Source of the DNA: Theileria orientalis strain Shintoku
Lineage: Eukaryota > Apicomplexa > Aconoidasida > Piroplasmida > Theileriidae
Assembly (NCBI RefSeq): GCF_000740895.1
Contig: NC_025263.1
Coordinates: 1,736,001 to 1,800,000 of the forward strand
DNA: 64,000 nucleotides
Reading direction: 5' to 3'
The notes beneath the pieces were generated by a model. The model was not told where the DNA came from and did not search any database. It saw only the letters and a list, made by a program, of their open reading frames with translations. Below, in pieces: positions 46,690-56,300 of this stretch (the stretch's first letter is position 1; every line of letters begins with the position of its first letter). Position numbers and translations under genes: made by a program.

Positions 46690-48777
46690 ATGGATGATAA
46701 GATGGATGGTACTGTAACATTTCAGTTGGAAAATATCTGTTCCTATGAATGTGTTACTGTAACTAAATTAGATGATGTGCCAGAAAAGGGGTTTATAAAA
46801 TGTACTCATAAACCTTTAAATGAATATGCTAATGTAGAGTCATGTGTAAAATATAACAATAGTAAACTAAGACCCTCAGCCAATGATACCGAAAATGAAA
46901 CACTTCAGGACCAAATATATAAGAGTATTAATGTAATTTTATGTAAAACCGAAAATAAAGATAAAACAGATGATTGTGTACCATTACTTGTGGAGCTCAA
47001 CACTGTCTCTAATGGGATTGAATACTACGTTAACCAACATAATCCTAAAAATGATGGAGTCTCTAAATGGGTTAAGTTATCTGAGTGGTTAAAAGAAGTA
47101 TTACCTCAATTAGGATTGGGAATTAAAAGAATACAACTTGGATTTTATACGCTTAAAGCACTTTTAGAGAAAGTAGGTGTAAGTGTAAAAAATGTCAGAA
47201 AGGACTTGACCAAAACATTAAATAAAATTGAACCAGATAAATTAAAGAAATTACTTGAACAAAAAATTGGTGATATTGAAAACCAAAAACCATTGTTAAA
47301 TTATGTTCTATTAAGAATAAAGTTTGAACTGTCTAATTCAGTAATAATACTTCTTGAAAAGAAACCTAATGAAAATTATGATCATTCTAAGATCAGTAAA
47401 CTTATAAAACCCAAAGATGTTTTAACCATAATGAATCAAACGACTAATGTTCATTTTGGTCATAAAGAAAATAATCAGGATGTAAAGGATAAAAAAAAGG
47501 AAGAAATGGATGAAAGTGATGATGAGGACGAGGATGAATACGATGATGATGAAGAAGAAGAGGATGAAGAAGAGGAAGGAAGCGACGATTCACATAATGT
47601 GCCATTTAAATTTTATACTCATAAAGTAACTGTAAAAAATGGAGAAGATGCTTTAAAAAACAGTAAGATTGAAATTGTCTTTTTTTTGTATGGCATAAAA
47701 ATAGAAACCTATAATGATAAAGGAACTAAATTAGAATGTGTATACTATGATGAAGAAGACAAAGTCAGGGTTTTCTATTATGATGAGGATCCCAGACCTT
47801 TATTAATAATGTATAAAAATAAGGCCTACAAACCTAAAAATATTGATAGTTATTATGAAAAATGGGTTTTCGTTGAAATTAAAGAGTCGGAAAGTGTTGA
47901 TTTAAAAAAAGGTTCACAACTTTTGGATATCCTTTGCGAATTAACTTACTACTTTAACCCAGTAAAACTAGAAGCTAACGACCATAGGCTTCATGCCGGT
48001 GCCAAATATATAACTCAGAGATTCTACAAACCCAAAAAAATAGTTAGCATTGAAACAGAAGTATTCGGTGACGACCTGAATTGTTATAAAGAATACGTAC
48101 ACCAATCAGGTAGTCCAGGCCACGCTTTAGGAGAGATTAGTCTCAATGGATATAAATTATTTGCGAATTATGAAGAATATAAGAGTATTGCATTATCTCA
48201 AAGGAGTTATAGATTCCCAGATAACGTGACGGCATACTATTACATGTATGATAAGAAGCACTGTTACCCATTGATGATAGAATTACACTATCTTTACTAT
48301 TTTGATGAGAAAGGATTTAAAGAAAGCGCTGACGATTTTTACAAACTTGATAAGGTTTCTGAAGGTAAAAGTATAAAATGGGTCAAAATTGGTAATGATA
48401 GTAGTAAGGGTGGCCAGAACCAAAGTGACAAAGACTTTTTGGAAGAAATAGAAAGATTGAGCAAAGAAAATAGCGAATACATTAGTGATTTAAACGATTA
48501 TGAAGACTTTGATAATTCGGAAGAGTCACCTAAGTATCTAGAATTGGAAGCTGCTAAAGAGAGAAAATTCAAGGAAATAAGGGAAGAACTCGGCATCGTT
48601 TACGAAAAAAGTCGTAAAAACCTCATTCTAGCCACAGCAAACAATTGCAAAGAAGGACCAAATGTCTTTGCAATAGTAGGATCAGTATTGACAATAGGTT
48701 TACTTGGCGTTGGGGTTGGAGTGGCATATTTCAAGTATTCTAGCAGTATAACACACCTTTACAGAAAGTTGTTCTAA
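46690..48777 (+). CDS. A/B-module lineage-specific protein with acidic tract and C-terminal membrane segment
   Basis: Single exon. I start at ATG 46690 (695 aa) because upstream in-frame codons offer only TTG. The A module carries VRVFYYDEDPRPLLIMYKNK...YYEKW. The final B module carries CYKEYVHQSGSPGHALGEIS...VTAYYYMYDKKHCYPLMIEL. A long Asp/Glu run (about residues 270-300) precedes the A module. A C-terminal Gly/Val-rich membrane span (IVGSVLTIGLLGVGVGVAYF) is followed by a short tail. No signal peptide was seen. It is AT-rich. It shares the B-A-B-membrane layout of the 18.2 kb gene, about 28 kb away. Function is unknown. Confidence 0.8.
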   Translation: MDDKMDGTVTFQLENICSYECVTVTKLDDVPEKGFIKCTHKPLNEYANVESCVKYNNSKLRPSANDTENETLQDQIYKSINVILCKTENKDKTDDCVPLLVELNTVSNGIEYYVNQHNPKNDGVSKWVKLSEWLKEVLPQLGLGIKRIQLGFYTLKALLEKVGVSVKNVRKDLTKTLNKIEPDKLKKLLEQKIGDIENQKPLLNYVLLRIKFELSNSVIILLEKKPNENYDHSKISKLIKPKDVLTIMNQTTNVHFGHKENNQDVKDKKKEEMDESDDEDEDEYDDDEEEEDEEEEGSDDSHNVPFKFYTHKVTVKNGEDALKNSKIEIVFFLYGIKIETYNDKGTKLECVYYDEEDKVRVFYYDEDPRPLLIMYKNKAYKPKNIDSYYEKWVFVEIKESESVDLKKGSQLLDILCELTYYFNPVKLEANDHRLHAGAKYITQRFYKPKKIVSIETEVFGDDLNCYKEYVHQSGSPGHALGEISLNGYKLFANYEEYKSIALSQRSYRFPDNVTAYYYMYDKKHCYPLMIELHYLYYFDEKGFKESADDFYKLDKVSEGKSIKWVKIGNDSSKGGQNQSDKDFLEEIERLSKENSEYISDLNDYEDFDNSEESPKYLELEAAKERKFKEIREELGIVYEKSRKNLILATANNCKEGPNVFAIVGSVLTIGLLGVGVGVAYFKYSSSITHLYRKLF

Positions 48778-49411
48778 ACTTGCAGAAAGGTATAGTGACG
48801 CATTAGTTTATTGAAATTATATAAACTAATCTGGCCAACGATCCCGAAATAGCATCAAGGTGAATGTGTTAGACGGTTAGTAGATCAACATTTACGGACC
48901 ATCTAATTATAACAATACACACATTCCAGTAATGGGATGTAAGTGAAAAATACCGTTTGAAAATGATGATATCACGTGTAAAAATCTTTCTATCGTGCTC
49001 TAAATAACGGCGGTTTATGAATTATAGGGGCAACAATTAGGGTTGTGGTAACATATTTTCTGATCTATTCAGAAAAATTTCATATTATAATAGGTGTTAA
49101 TATATTTTTAAACTGTACCATAATGACTTACACATCAGATATTGTATCTAGTAGTCAGACACTTACACAAGTAGGGTTGTTATATGGTCATCTGTGGCGG
49201 TAAATGATACAAATTCTGCCTGATAAGTAGCTAAACCTTATTATTTATTAGTTATATTCAATAAAAATGTTTGTTTAGTACATTGTTTAATATGTTCTAA
49301 ATCTCAGCCCCATGACTATTCGGATTCTACAAAAAAAAGCCATAGACAGTCAGCTTTTGGCCCTGTTATTCAGGATATAAATTGTGATATCCTAGGTCAG
49401 AATATATGTAA
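48778..49411. other. intergenic spacer
   Basis: About 630 bp, AT-rich, between two plus-strand accessory genes. No gene was seen. Confidence 0.45.
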
Positions 49412-50737
49412 ATGGACCTTTGTATATCAATACTACTTTTCACGATATTGTCAATACAAAATGAAAGTAATTTTGTAAATTGTAGAGAATTCACAATTCT
49501 AGATCGGAGAAACACTCACCATATAGATATCACAGACAATGGATTAGTCACAGTAAATATTAAGAAATGCTGCACCGATTCTAGACTTGTCTGTGATTAT
49601 AATCCATCGGACGACAGCAGGACCTTCACACCCAACCAAGGATACCTCATAAACAAGGTTACCAAGAGTGACGCTGTTCTTTGGGATGCTAAGGACTTCA
49701 ACGATATATATAGCAATAAAGTAGTTGTCGGATTGAACGAATACCACGAAAGAGTGTTTAGGGTGTATTTTCCACCTAAACCACCCAAAATACCGATTAT
49801 TGAGCCACCAAAACCAGTAGAACCTGAGCCAACTAAACCCATGTTATTCACATTGGACGTCAAGATCAAAAGAAGCACTAATGAGTTCTTATACCAATAC
49901 GACGAACGACATCTCACTCACACATTCACTCCTAACAAGGGATTCGCTATTGACCGTGTCGTTAAAGGCAACCACCAAGTCTGGAAATGTGAAAATTGTG
50001 TTTACCCAGAGAGGGTACTGATAATACCTGATCAAGATGGAGAACCAGTTCTGAGATTCATGTTTCCTAACTCAGTGCCAACAGACGACTGGTCTAATGA
50101 TACTATCACAGAAACCACAAAAACCCCTACGACCTCATCAATAGCAGGAATAGAATCAGGATCACCAAGTTTAGTAGAACCACCCATTGCAGAACCTGAA
50201 GATGGTGGACCGTCAACCACACCTCAGGAATCCAGTCAAGGCGAAGATGATAGCGGTGAACCTAAATATGATTATCGCGATGTTAGGTTATATGGACCGG
50301 ACCCATTTATCCCCTTTAAAACAGTTAAAATGGACCCTTCAACTTATGAGGTCATAAGCGCAGAAAAGCATACCACGTTTAAGTTTAAAAATAATGCCAA
50401 GTGCACATTAGTTACATTTGACTACAGAAAAGTTTGGAAGAATGGTGAAAATCGTATTACAAATCCCAAATTTGTAACTTATTACGTCGACTGGCATGAT
50501 AGAATAGTAGTAGGTGACGGTAAAAAGGCAGTATTCTATCAATTTGAAAATTTTAAGTGGAAGCATCTGTCAACGGTAGTTGGTAGAAGGGATCGAAGAC
50601 GTGATGAGTTTCTAGTAAAACACGACGGGCAACTTTATAAGTACAAACAAGTCTCTGAAAAGAAATGGAAATACGTTAAAGTGAAAGATAGTAACTCTAC
50701 GATAAATGGACAAACAAAACGGGCATATAGGCATTAG
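49412..50737 (+). CDS. secreted FAINT-domain (DUF529) protein
   Basis: Single-exon 441-aa protein. An N-terminal signal peptide (MDLCISILLFTILSIQNESN) is followed by FAINT-like units. Two clear units lie at about residues 30-120 and 145-225, each with a F-x-P-N-x-G-[YF] core (TFTPNQGYLINKV and TFTPNKGFAIDRV) and a following W. A Pro/Ser/Thr/Glu linker (about 230-290) leads to a third, longer unit (about 295-420). The tail is basic. FAINT domains are abundant in secreted Theileria proteins, including host-cell-directed families. No membrane anchor was seen, so secretion is likely. The Pro-rich PKPPKIPIIEPPKPVEPEP stretch separates units one and two. The individual role is unknown. Confidence 0.8.
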   Translation: MDLCISILLFTILSIQNESNFVNCREFTILDRRNTHHIDITDNGLVTVNIKKCCTDSRLVCDYNPSDDSRTFTPNQGYLINKVTKSDAVLWDAKDFNDIYSNKVVVGLNEYHERVFRVYFPPKPPKIPIIEPPKPVEPEPTKPMLFTLDVKIKRSTNEFLYQYDERHLTHTFTPNKGFAIDRVVKGNHQVWKCENCVYPERVLIIPDQDGEPVLRFMFPNSVPTDDWSNDTITETTKTPTTSSIAGIESGSPSLVEPPIAEPEDGGPSTTPQESSQGEDDSGEPKYDYRDVRLYGPDPFIPFKTVKMDPSTYEVISAEKHTTFKFKNNAKCTLVTFDYRKVWKNGENRITNPKFVTYYVDWHDRIVVGDGKKAVFYQFENFKWKHLSTVVGRRDRRRDEFLVKHDGQLYKYKQVSEKKWKYVKVKDSNSTINGQTKRAYRH

Positions 50738-51315
50738 ACCCAGGGGAATCCCCCAAGGAAATTGAGTTGTTTACAGCTACTCTAAACTGTACACTCTTTT
50801 TAAATAGAGGAGCACTGTAAATAACACAGTATATACTGGTGGATCCTGTTCGGAGCCTAAACACACACTAAAGGCTCATCAAAGTTATATTCACGTAAAA
50901 TAATCAGGGCATGACCCAGTTGACCTGGGTATATCCAGCACTCAGGGCGGTGCCCTTACGAGGGGCTGATATAGGCCACAGACTGGGCGTACTCAGCCTT
51001 ATACACCCATAACACGAGAGTTATAAATGCAGTACACTAAATTACGTATTATAATATTGTATGAATAGATGCCATTAAAATACATTAAGTTAAAACCTTT
51101 TAATTAAAAAACCAAATTAGTGAATTACTTTAAATTTGGTAAAAACGCCCACGGGCACTTGGGGCGATGTTGTGATAATTTACATTTATAGTAACAACAC
51201 ATTGCTTTCAATCAGGTTTAAAATCTTAGATGAACAAGTCAGATTGTATTTTACCATTAGAAGCATCCGATTCGGGTGTTTATAAGGGCATACTGCTAGA
51301 ATCACATATATCAGT
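50738..51315. other. convergent spacer with two tandem hairpins
   Basis: About 580 bp between convergent FAINT-type genes. Two adjacent perfect hairpins lie at 50914-50930 (ACCCAG/CTGGGT, 5-nt loop) and 50944-50956 (AGGGC/GCCCT, 3-nt loop) within a GC-richer patch (about 50905-51010). No protein frame was seen. Confidence 0.55.
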
Positions 51316-52254
51316 TTAATTTAACGTTTGGATACTGCTATCTAGTTCATTTTGATCTGGCGCATTACAAATGTCTGGACTAACACAGGTTTCAGGAGTA
51401 CCACTATTTAGTGAATTTTGGTCCTCAGATGTAAGTTGACTGGTTGGCGAATAATTATTTGATGATTCTGCAGTATAGTTTGATAACTCATAGTCAGGAA
51501 AAGGGGCACTTTCGAATACATCAGACTGATCTGTCGAATTTTCATTAAAATTATCACCATAGAATCTAACAAAGGTTCTCTCGTTCTTGGTGTTGTAAGA
51601 AATGGATCTTGGACTTCTTTTCCAATAAACATCAGGATCTTTTTTCCATATGGTTGAAATAGTACAATATTTTACCTCGACACATTCTACATCATTTTTA
51701 AAATTTAAGGCATAAGTAGTCCCGAATTTTTTCATGTCGTAATTGTAATCATTTTCGTTAGAAGGAATTTTATTGTCCTCTGTTTTTATTATAAAATCAT
51801 GGCTAATTAAATCCGAGTCATTTGAATAAAAATCTAAGTTTGATAAGTCTTTATTAGAATTTGAGCTTGAATGTGGGTTAGCCTTACTCCTCCAAATAGT
51901 TTGACATTTGCGACACTCAACTTCGGCGCATTTTACATGATCTTTGAAATTTATTGAGTAATTTGTACCTGACTTTTTTAAATCATAATTTGGGTTAATT
52001 TCCCATGATTCACTCTTATGATCGGTTTTAAACAAAAACTCATGTTTAATAGTTCTGGAAGATTTAGGATCTATCTCTGGAATCGAAAATTCAACTTGAT
52101 TAGATCGGAAGTTTGAAATGGAATCCACATCTCCACCAGATGTTGAAATTTCAGTTGGATTTAATGCATTTACGATGTTATTTACCACATTATATATAAT
52201 AACTGCTCTAATTAAGGGGAACATTTTCATTAATAAGTGATCTACCCAGCACAT
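51316..52254 (-). CDS. secreted FAINT-like protein
   Basis: Single-exon frame of 312 aa from ATG 52254. The hydrophobic signal peptide begins at the second or third methionine (MKMFPLIRAVIIYNVVNNIV), so the true start may be 52230 or 52224. Two related units follow, each with a F-x-K-T start, a Y-x-x-KK-x-GT-x-Y-x-x-NF-K core and a final IW (CQTIWRSK and STIWKKD). They are FAINT-like but short. The C-terminal 80 residues are Ser/Asn/Pro-rich, without a membrane span. It lies in the same accessory block as the 49.4 and 53.3 kb genes and is AT-rich like them. Function is unknown; export is inferred. Confidence 0.7.
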   Translation of the reverse strand: MCWVDHLLMKMFPLIRAVIIYNVVNNIVNALNPTEISTSGGDVDSISNFRSNQVEFSIPEIDPKSSRTIKHEFLFKTDHKSESWEINPNYDLKKSGTNYSINFKDHVKCAEVECRKCQTIWRSKANPHSSSNSNKDLSNLDFYSNDSDLISHDFIIKTEDNKIPSNENDYNYDMKKFGTTYALNFKNDVECVEVKYCTISTIWKKDPDVYWKRSPRSISYNTKNERTFVRFYGDNFNENSTDQSDVFESAPFPDYELSNYTAESSNNYSPTSQLTSEDQNSLNSGTPETCVSPDICNAPDQNELDSSIQTLN

Positions 52255-52628
52255 AGTGTGTGATTACAGATAGATCATGGGGAATTGTTACGTTTTATTA
52301 TAAGGGGTATATAAATAGTATATATTATTGTTTTGTGCACATTTTTAACAGATTTAAATTGAAATTTAAAAGATGTGTTTTTAAATAAATTAACTTTGCC
52401 TTATTATATTATAAAAACCAGTCCTTTAAGTCATTAGCTTGATTTGGTTCAATGACGATTTTTTATGTCAATAAAAACACTTTCTCATACACAAATTATA
52501 TGTCTGAGAAGCATTAAATACATATCTATCTCAGTTTTAGCTTATTCGTTAATTTTGGATATTTGTGTTTAATGTACAGATTTAAGTTTGGATAAACTCT
52601 TTGTACACCATCTTACTCGGTTTTATTT
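52255..52628. other. intergenic spacer
   Basis: About 370 bp, AT-rich, between two minus-strand secreted-protein genes. No gene was seen. Confidence 0.4.
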
Positions 52629-52919
52629 TTACTTTTTATTTATACCTTTACCAGACGACAGTTGCCAATCTTCGACTTTTAGATTTGAGGCACTTTCATC
52701 TTTTTTGCTTTTGTTTGAGCTATCTGTACTTTTTTTTGACTTATCCCCTGTTGATGTGTTATTTGAATTTCCACAAGATGAATTGCAACATTTACAACAA
52801 CACCAACTTTTTAACCAAGCCCAGGACGCTCCGCTTACCACTGTTGGACCTGAAATATTTAGATTATTTATAGAAAGTAAATAAAGTAAAAGCCATATTA
52901 CTTTAATATTGATCGTCAT
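52629..52919 (-). CDS. small secreted protein with Cys cluster
   Basis: A 96-aa protein with a clear signal peptide (MTINIKVIWLLLYLLSINN). After it come WAWLKSWCCCKCCNSSC, a dense cluster of cysteines, and then a hydrophilic Ser/Lys/Asp-rich tail. Two plus-strand frames overlap it but have no signal or domain. A similar CCFF...CCAK patch occurs in the neighbouring 1730-aa protein, though not alignable beyond Cys content. Small size means the gene is less certain than its neighbours, but the signal sequence and its place among minus-strand secreted genes support it. Confidence 0.6.
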   Translation of the reverse strand: MTINIKVIWLLLYLLSINNLNISGPTVVSGASWAWLKSWCCCKCCNSSCGNSNNTSTGDKSKKSTDSSNKSKKDESASNLKVEDWQLSSGKGINKK

Positions 52920-53346
52920 AAAGAGATTTATATAAATTGGGCCTATCAGTTAAACATGTGATATCGACATCAAGGATAAGGGCTGGGGTTACCATATGTA
53001 TGTTGCATTAATATTATTATAAGCTAATTTAGATAATTGGCATTGATAGTTTATTTACTTGAGTGATTGCAATACACAAATCTTAATATTAAGCAGTTAA
53101 ATAAATCTATTATGATAAACTTGTTTACTACCTGATGTGTAAAATATTAATAAAAAATTAATCCTTAAAAGTGATTATAAAGATTAAAATTTTAAAACAT
53201 TTAAACAACTAAAGGTTGTTAAAACGTTACAAATATGGTACAAAAACCCCTTGGAAGTGAATAAGGAGTTTTACAAAAAACTGCATCAAACCCATGATCC
53301 GTAATATTAAATCTGTTATAAAACACATATGACCAAATGGTCAAAT
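52920..53346. other. intergenic spacer
   Basis: About 430 bp, AT-rich, downstream of the 1730-aa gene. No gene was seen. Confidence 0.4.
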
Positions 53347-56300
53347 TTAAATCTGAATTAATTCACCAACACCATCATCGTCAAAATCGAAAGCGTTTGG
53401 TTGATTATATACCTCATTGGTAAAATCGTTAGTGCCAGGTGTAGTTGCAGCTATACTTTCAACATCGTCCTCAAGAACAAATGAATTTTGTTGCTCGTTT
53501 GACTTATTCGTGACACCTGGAAAAACAGGCATACCAACAGTTACTCCTCCGACATCATCTTCATCAAGTACAAAAGAGTTTTGTTGCTCAGATGCATAAT
53601 TCATGACCCCTGGTAAAACAGGCATACCAACGGTTACGCCTCCGACATCGTCATCATCAAGTACATTAGAGGTTTTTTGCACGTGTGTTACATTAGTAGG
53701 ATCAGGTACAGGTGATGTAGTTGCAGGTATACCAATAACATCGTCATCAATATCAAAAGACGTTTTTTGTTGAGCCCCTTCATCTTTATCCTGAGTTGAA
53801 GCAACAGGCTTAGTGATAGCAATAGTATGCTCCTGTTCCCATGTCTTAGCGCAACAATTAAACAGTCCTAGAGTGAAGAAACAGCAAAAGCTTGGCGTAC
53901 AACCTAATGAGCCCGTCCTGGTAAGTCTCAAACTCTTGCCAGTAACTAAATGCAAAGTGGCATTTTTAGTGTATGTGCATCTTCTAGAACCATCTATAAC
54001 CACTTTGACTGCATATTCATTAGGATTTCTTGCTTGCCAAACCATCTTAGTTCCATTGCCAATTCTTTTAAACTCGACCAGACTAGAAAACACAAAAGGG
54101 TTTTTAGCTTCAAAGGTTCCATATCCTCTATCCCGTTTATAAGTGTAGAAATAGGTGTCCTTCAGAGCCTCTATGTTCAAATATATTGAGTACTTTTTAG
54201 CCAAATTTACCTCGGTCCAGTATTTCTTTTGATTTTTAATAAACATTTTCTTAGACCCATCATGAAAATAGATTATCAGATCATACATATGATCGTAAAT
54301 GTATTTAGTGAAAACAACCTTGTTTGCAAGCTGATTATTGTCCATTTTTTCCCAAATAATCGTTTCCTTCTTACAACAGGAAGAACCCTTGCGTATTAGA
54401 ATCTTGGTAAATAAGAAATCGAAATTTGTTTCATAAGTATGCGAGTTTTTATTTTTGGAGTATGTAAATTCGAATGTCGATTTCTTAAGGTTGAGGTCAA
54501 GGTCCAAATAAGAAGACTTTTTAACCCAAACTCCATTGACCATTTTGACGTGCCGATAATCTCCGTTTAATAAGCGCATGGTGACATTTTTAATACTTGA
54601 ACAACCAACTCCATCTCTGAAAATTTCAGAGGCGTATTCTTCTGAATCGTAAGTGCTCCATACAGGGTATTCTTTCCATATACCGGGGTACCGCCATTGA
54701 ATGACTTTATTAAAAACAAATGGGTGTTTCGCAACATAAATTTGATAACGGTCCTCTCTGCTGTTAGTATGAAAGTATGATTCCTGTGTCATCGTAATGT
54801 TCATTGTTTTAGGATTCAGTTTTGACATGTCAATCTCAGTCCATGGGTCCTCATAATTTTTAAAAAACTTCCTTTTAGTTGCGTCATATAGGTATATGTT
54901 CAATTCCTTCATATCAAGATACCAATAATCAATTATTTCGACTTTCTTTCCGTACTGTTTATCTCCCTTAGCTACCCATATTGATTTTTCTGATGAACAA
55001 CAGGTACCTCCATACTTTACTGTTGCAAATCCGTATCCAGACAAGGCACTGTAAATTTTGGTCTTTTTACATTTATCTTTGTTATAATTATAAGAAACTG
55101 TAGAAGATGTGCTTTTTATATTCAAATTAATTGGAGCCTTAGAGCTAAAATCTGGTGTTACATTCGGATCAGGCTCATAAACGAATTTCTCAGATGTTTC
55201 GAAAACCTTCTCAGCAACATCTTGTTCTTTTGGAATGATGGGTTCTTCACGAGGGGCTACAGGTATGCCTTCTTCAGTATCTAAAGAAACAGAAACATCG
55301 CTAGGTTTAACCAGGGTAGGCAAGACGCCAATAGGTTGTATTCCTACGGGTTCTACACCAGGTTGAGGCATAATAGGCTCAATTCGAGGCTTTGGTTCCA
55401 CCTCAACATCAGATTCCAAATCAATTGGTGCCCGTGCTGGAACGGGGGAGGGAACTCCGACAGGTTCCTCAGGTACTGTAGGTGCTGCCATCTCTGGTGT
55501 AGGAACATCATCTGGATAGTGCATCTTGGCCTTATAACTACCATCAGGGCTCATTTTAATAACCACCCTGTTGCCATATCTATTATTTTTGGGAAGCCAA
55601 ATAACCTTGCCGTTTCGTACAACCTTATTGAATAGAAGGGAACCTCTACTTTTAAACGTGTGAGCATCAATGGCAGGATCATATGTGTACTCAATGGTAT
55701 CTGTACTTTGATAAATATCTACATTTGCAGTAATTAATCCGGTTTCATATTCGGGTTCGGGTTCAACAGGAGCAGGTGTTGGAATTTGATATACCGGTTC
55801 ATTCGGTTCATAATCGTTAGGAGCTAAAACTCTAATAACAGGAGCATTCTCGTCTTTTAATAAAAGTACACGATTAGGATATTCACCTTGTTGATAACGC
55901 CATTTAACTCTATCACCCTTTTTAAGCTCGTAAATCAAAAATCCTTCTTTACAGAGGAATCTATGAATGTCCTCAACTTGAAAATACGAGTAGTCAATTT
56001 CATTCGTACTTGCATAATGAGTAATATCAACACTAATGAATTTGGGTGAAGGCAATCCTGTTGGCTCACTCGGGTCATAATCGTTAGGAGCTAAAACTCT
56101 AATAACAGGAGCATTCTCGTCTTTTAATAAAAGTACACGATTAGGATATTCACCTTGTTGATAACGCCATTTAACTCTATCACCCTTTTTAAGCTCGTAA
56201 ATCAAAAATCCTTCTTTACAGAGGAATCTATGAATGTCCTCAACTTGAAAATACGAGTAGTCAATTTCATTCGTACTTGCATAATGAGTAATATCAACAC

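Noticed and set aside
55336..55635. 99-codon plus frame inside the 1730-aa gene
   Set aside because: It is antisense to a Pro-rich linker and a FAINT unit, and has no features of its own.
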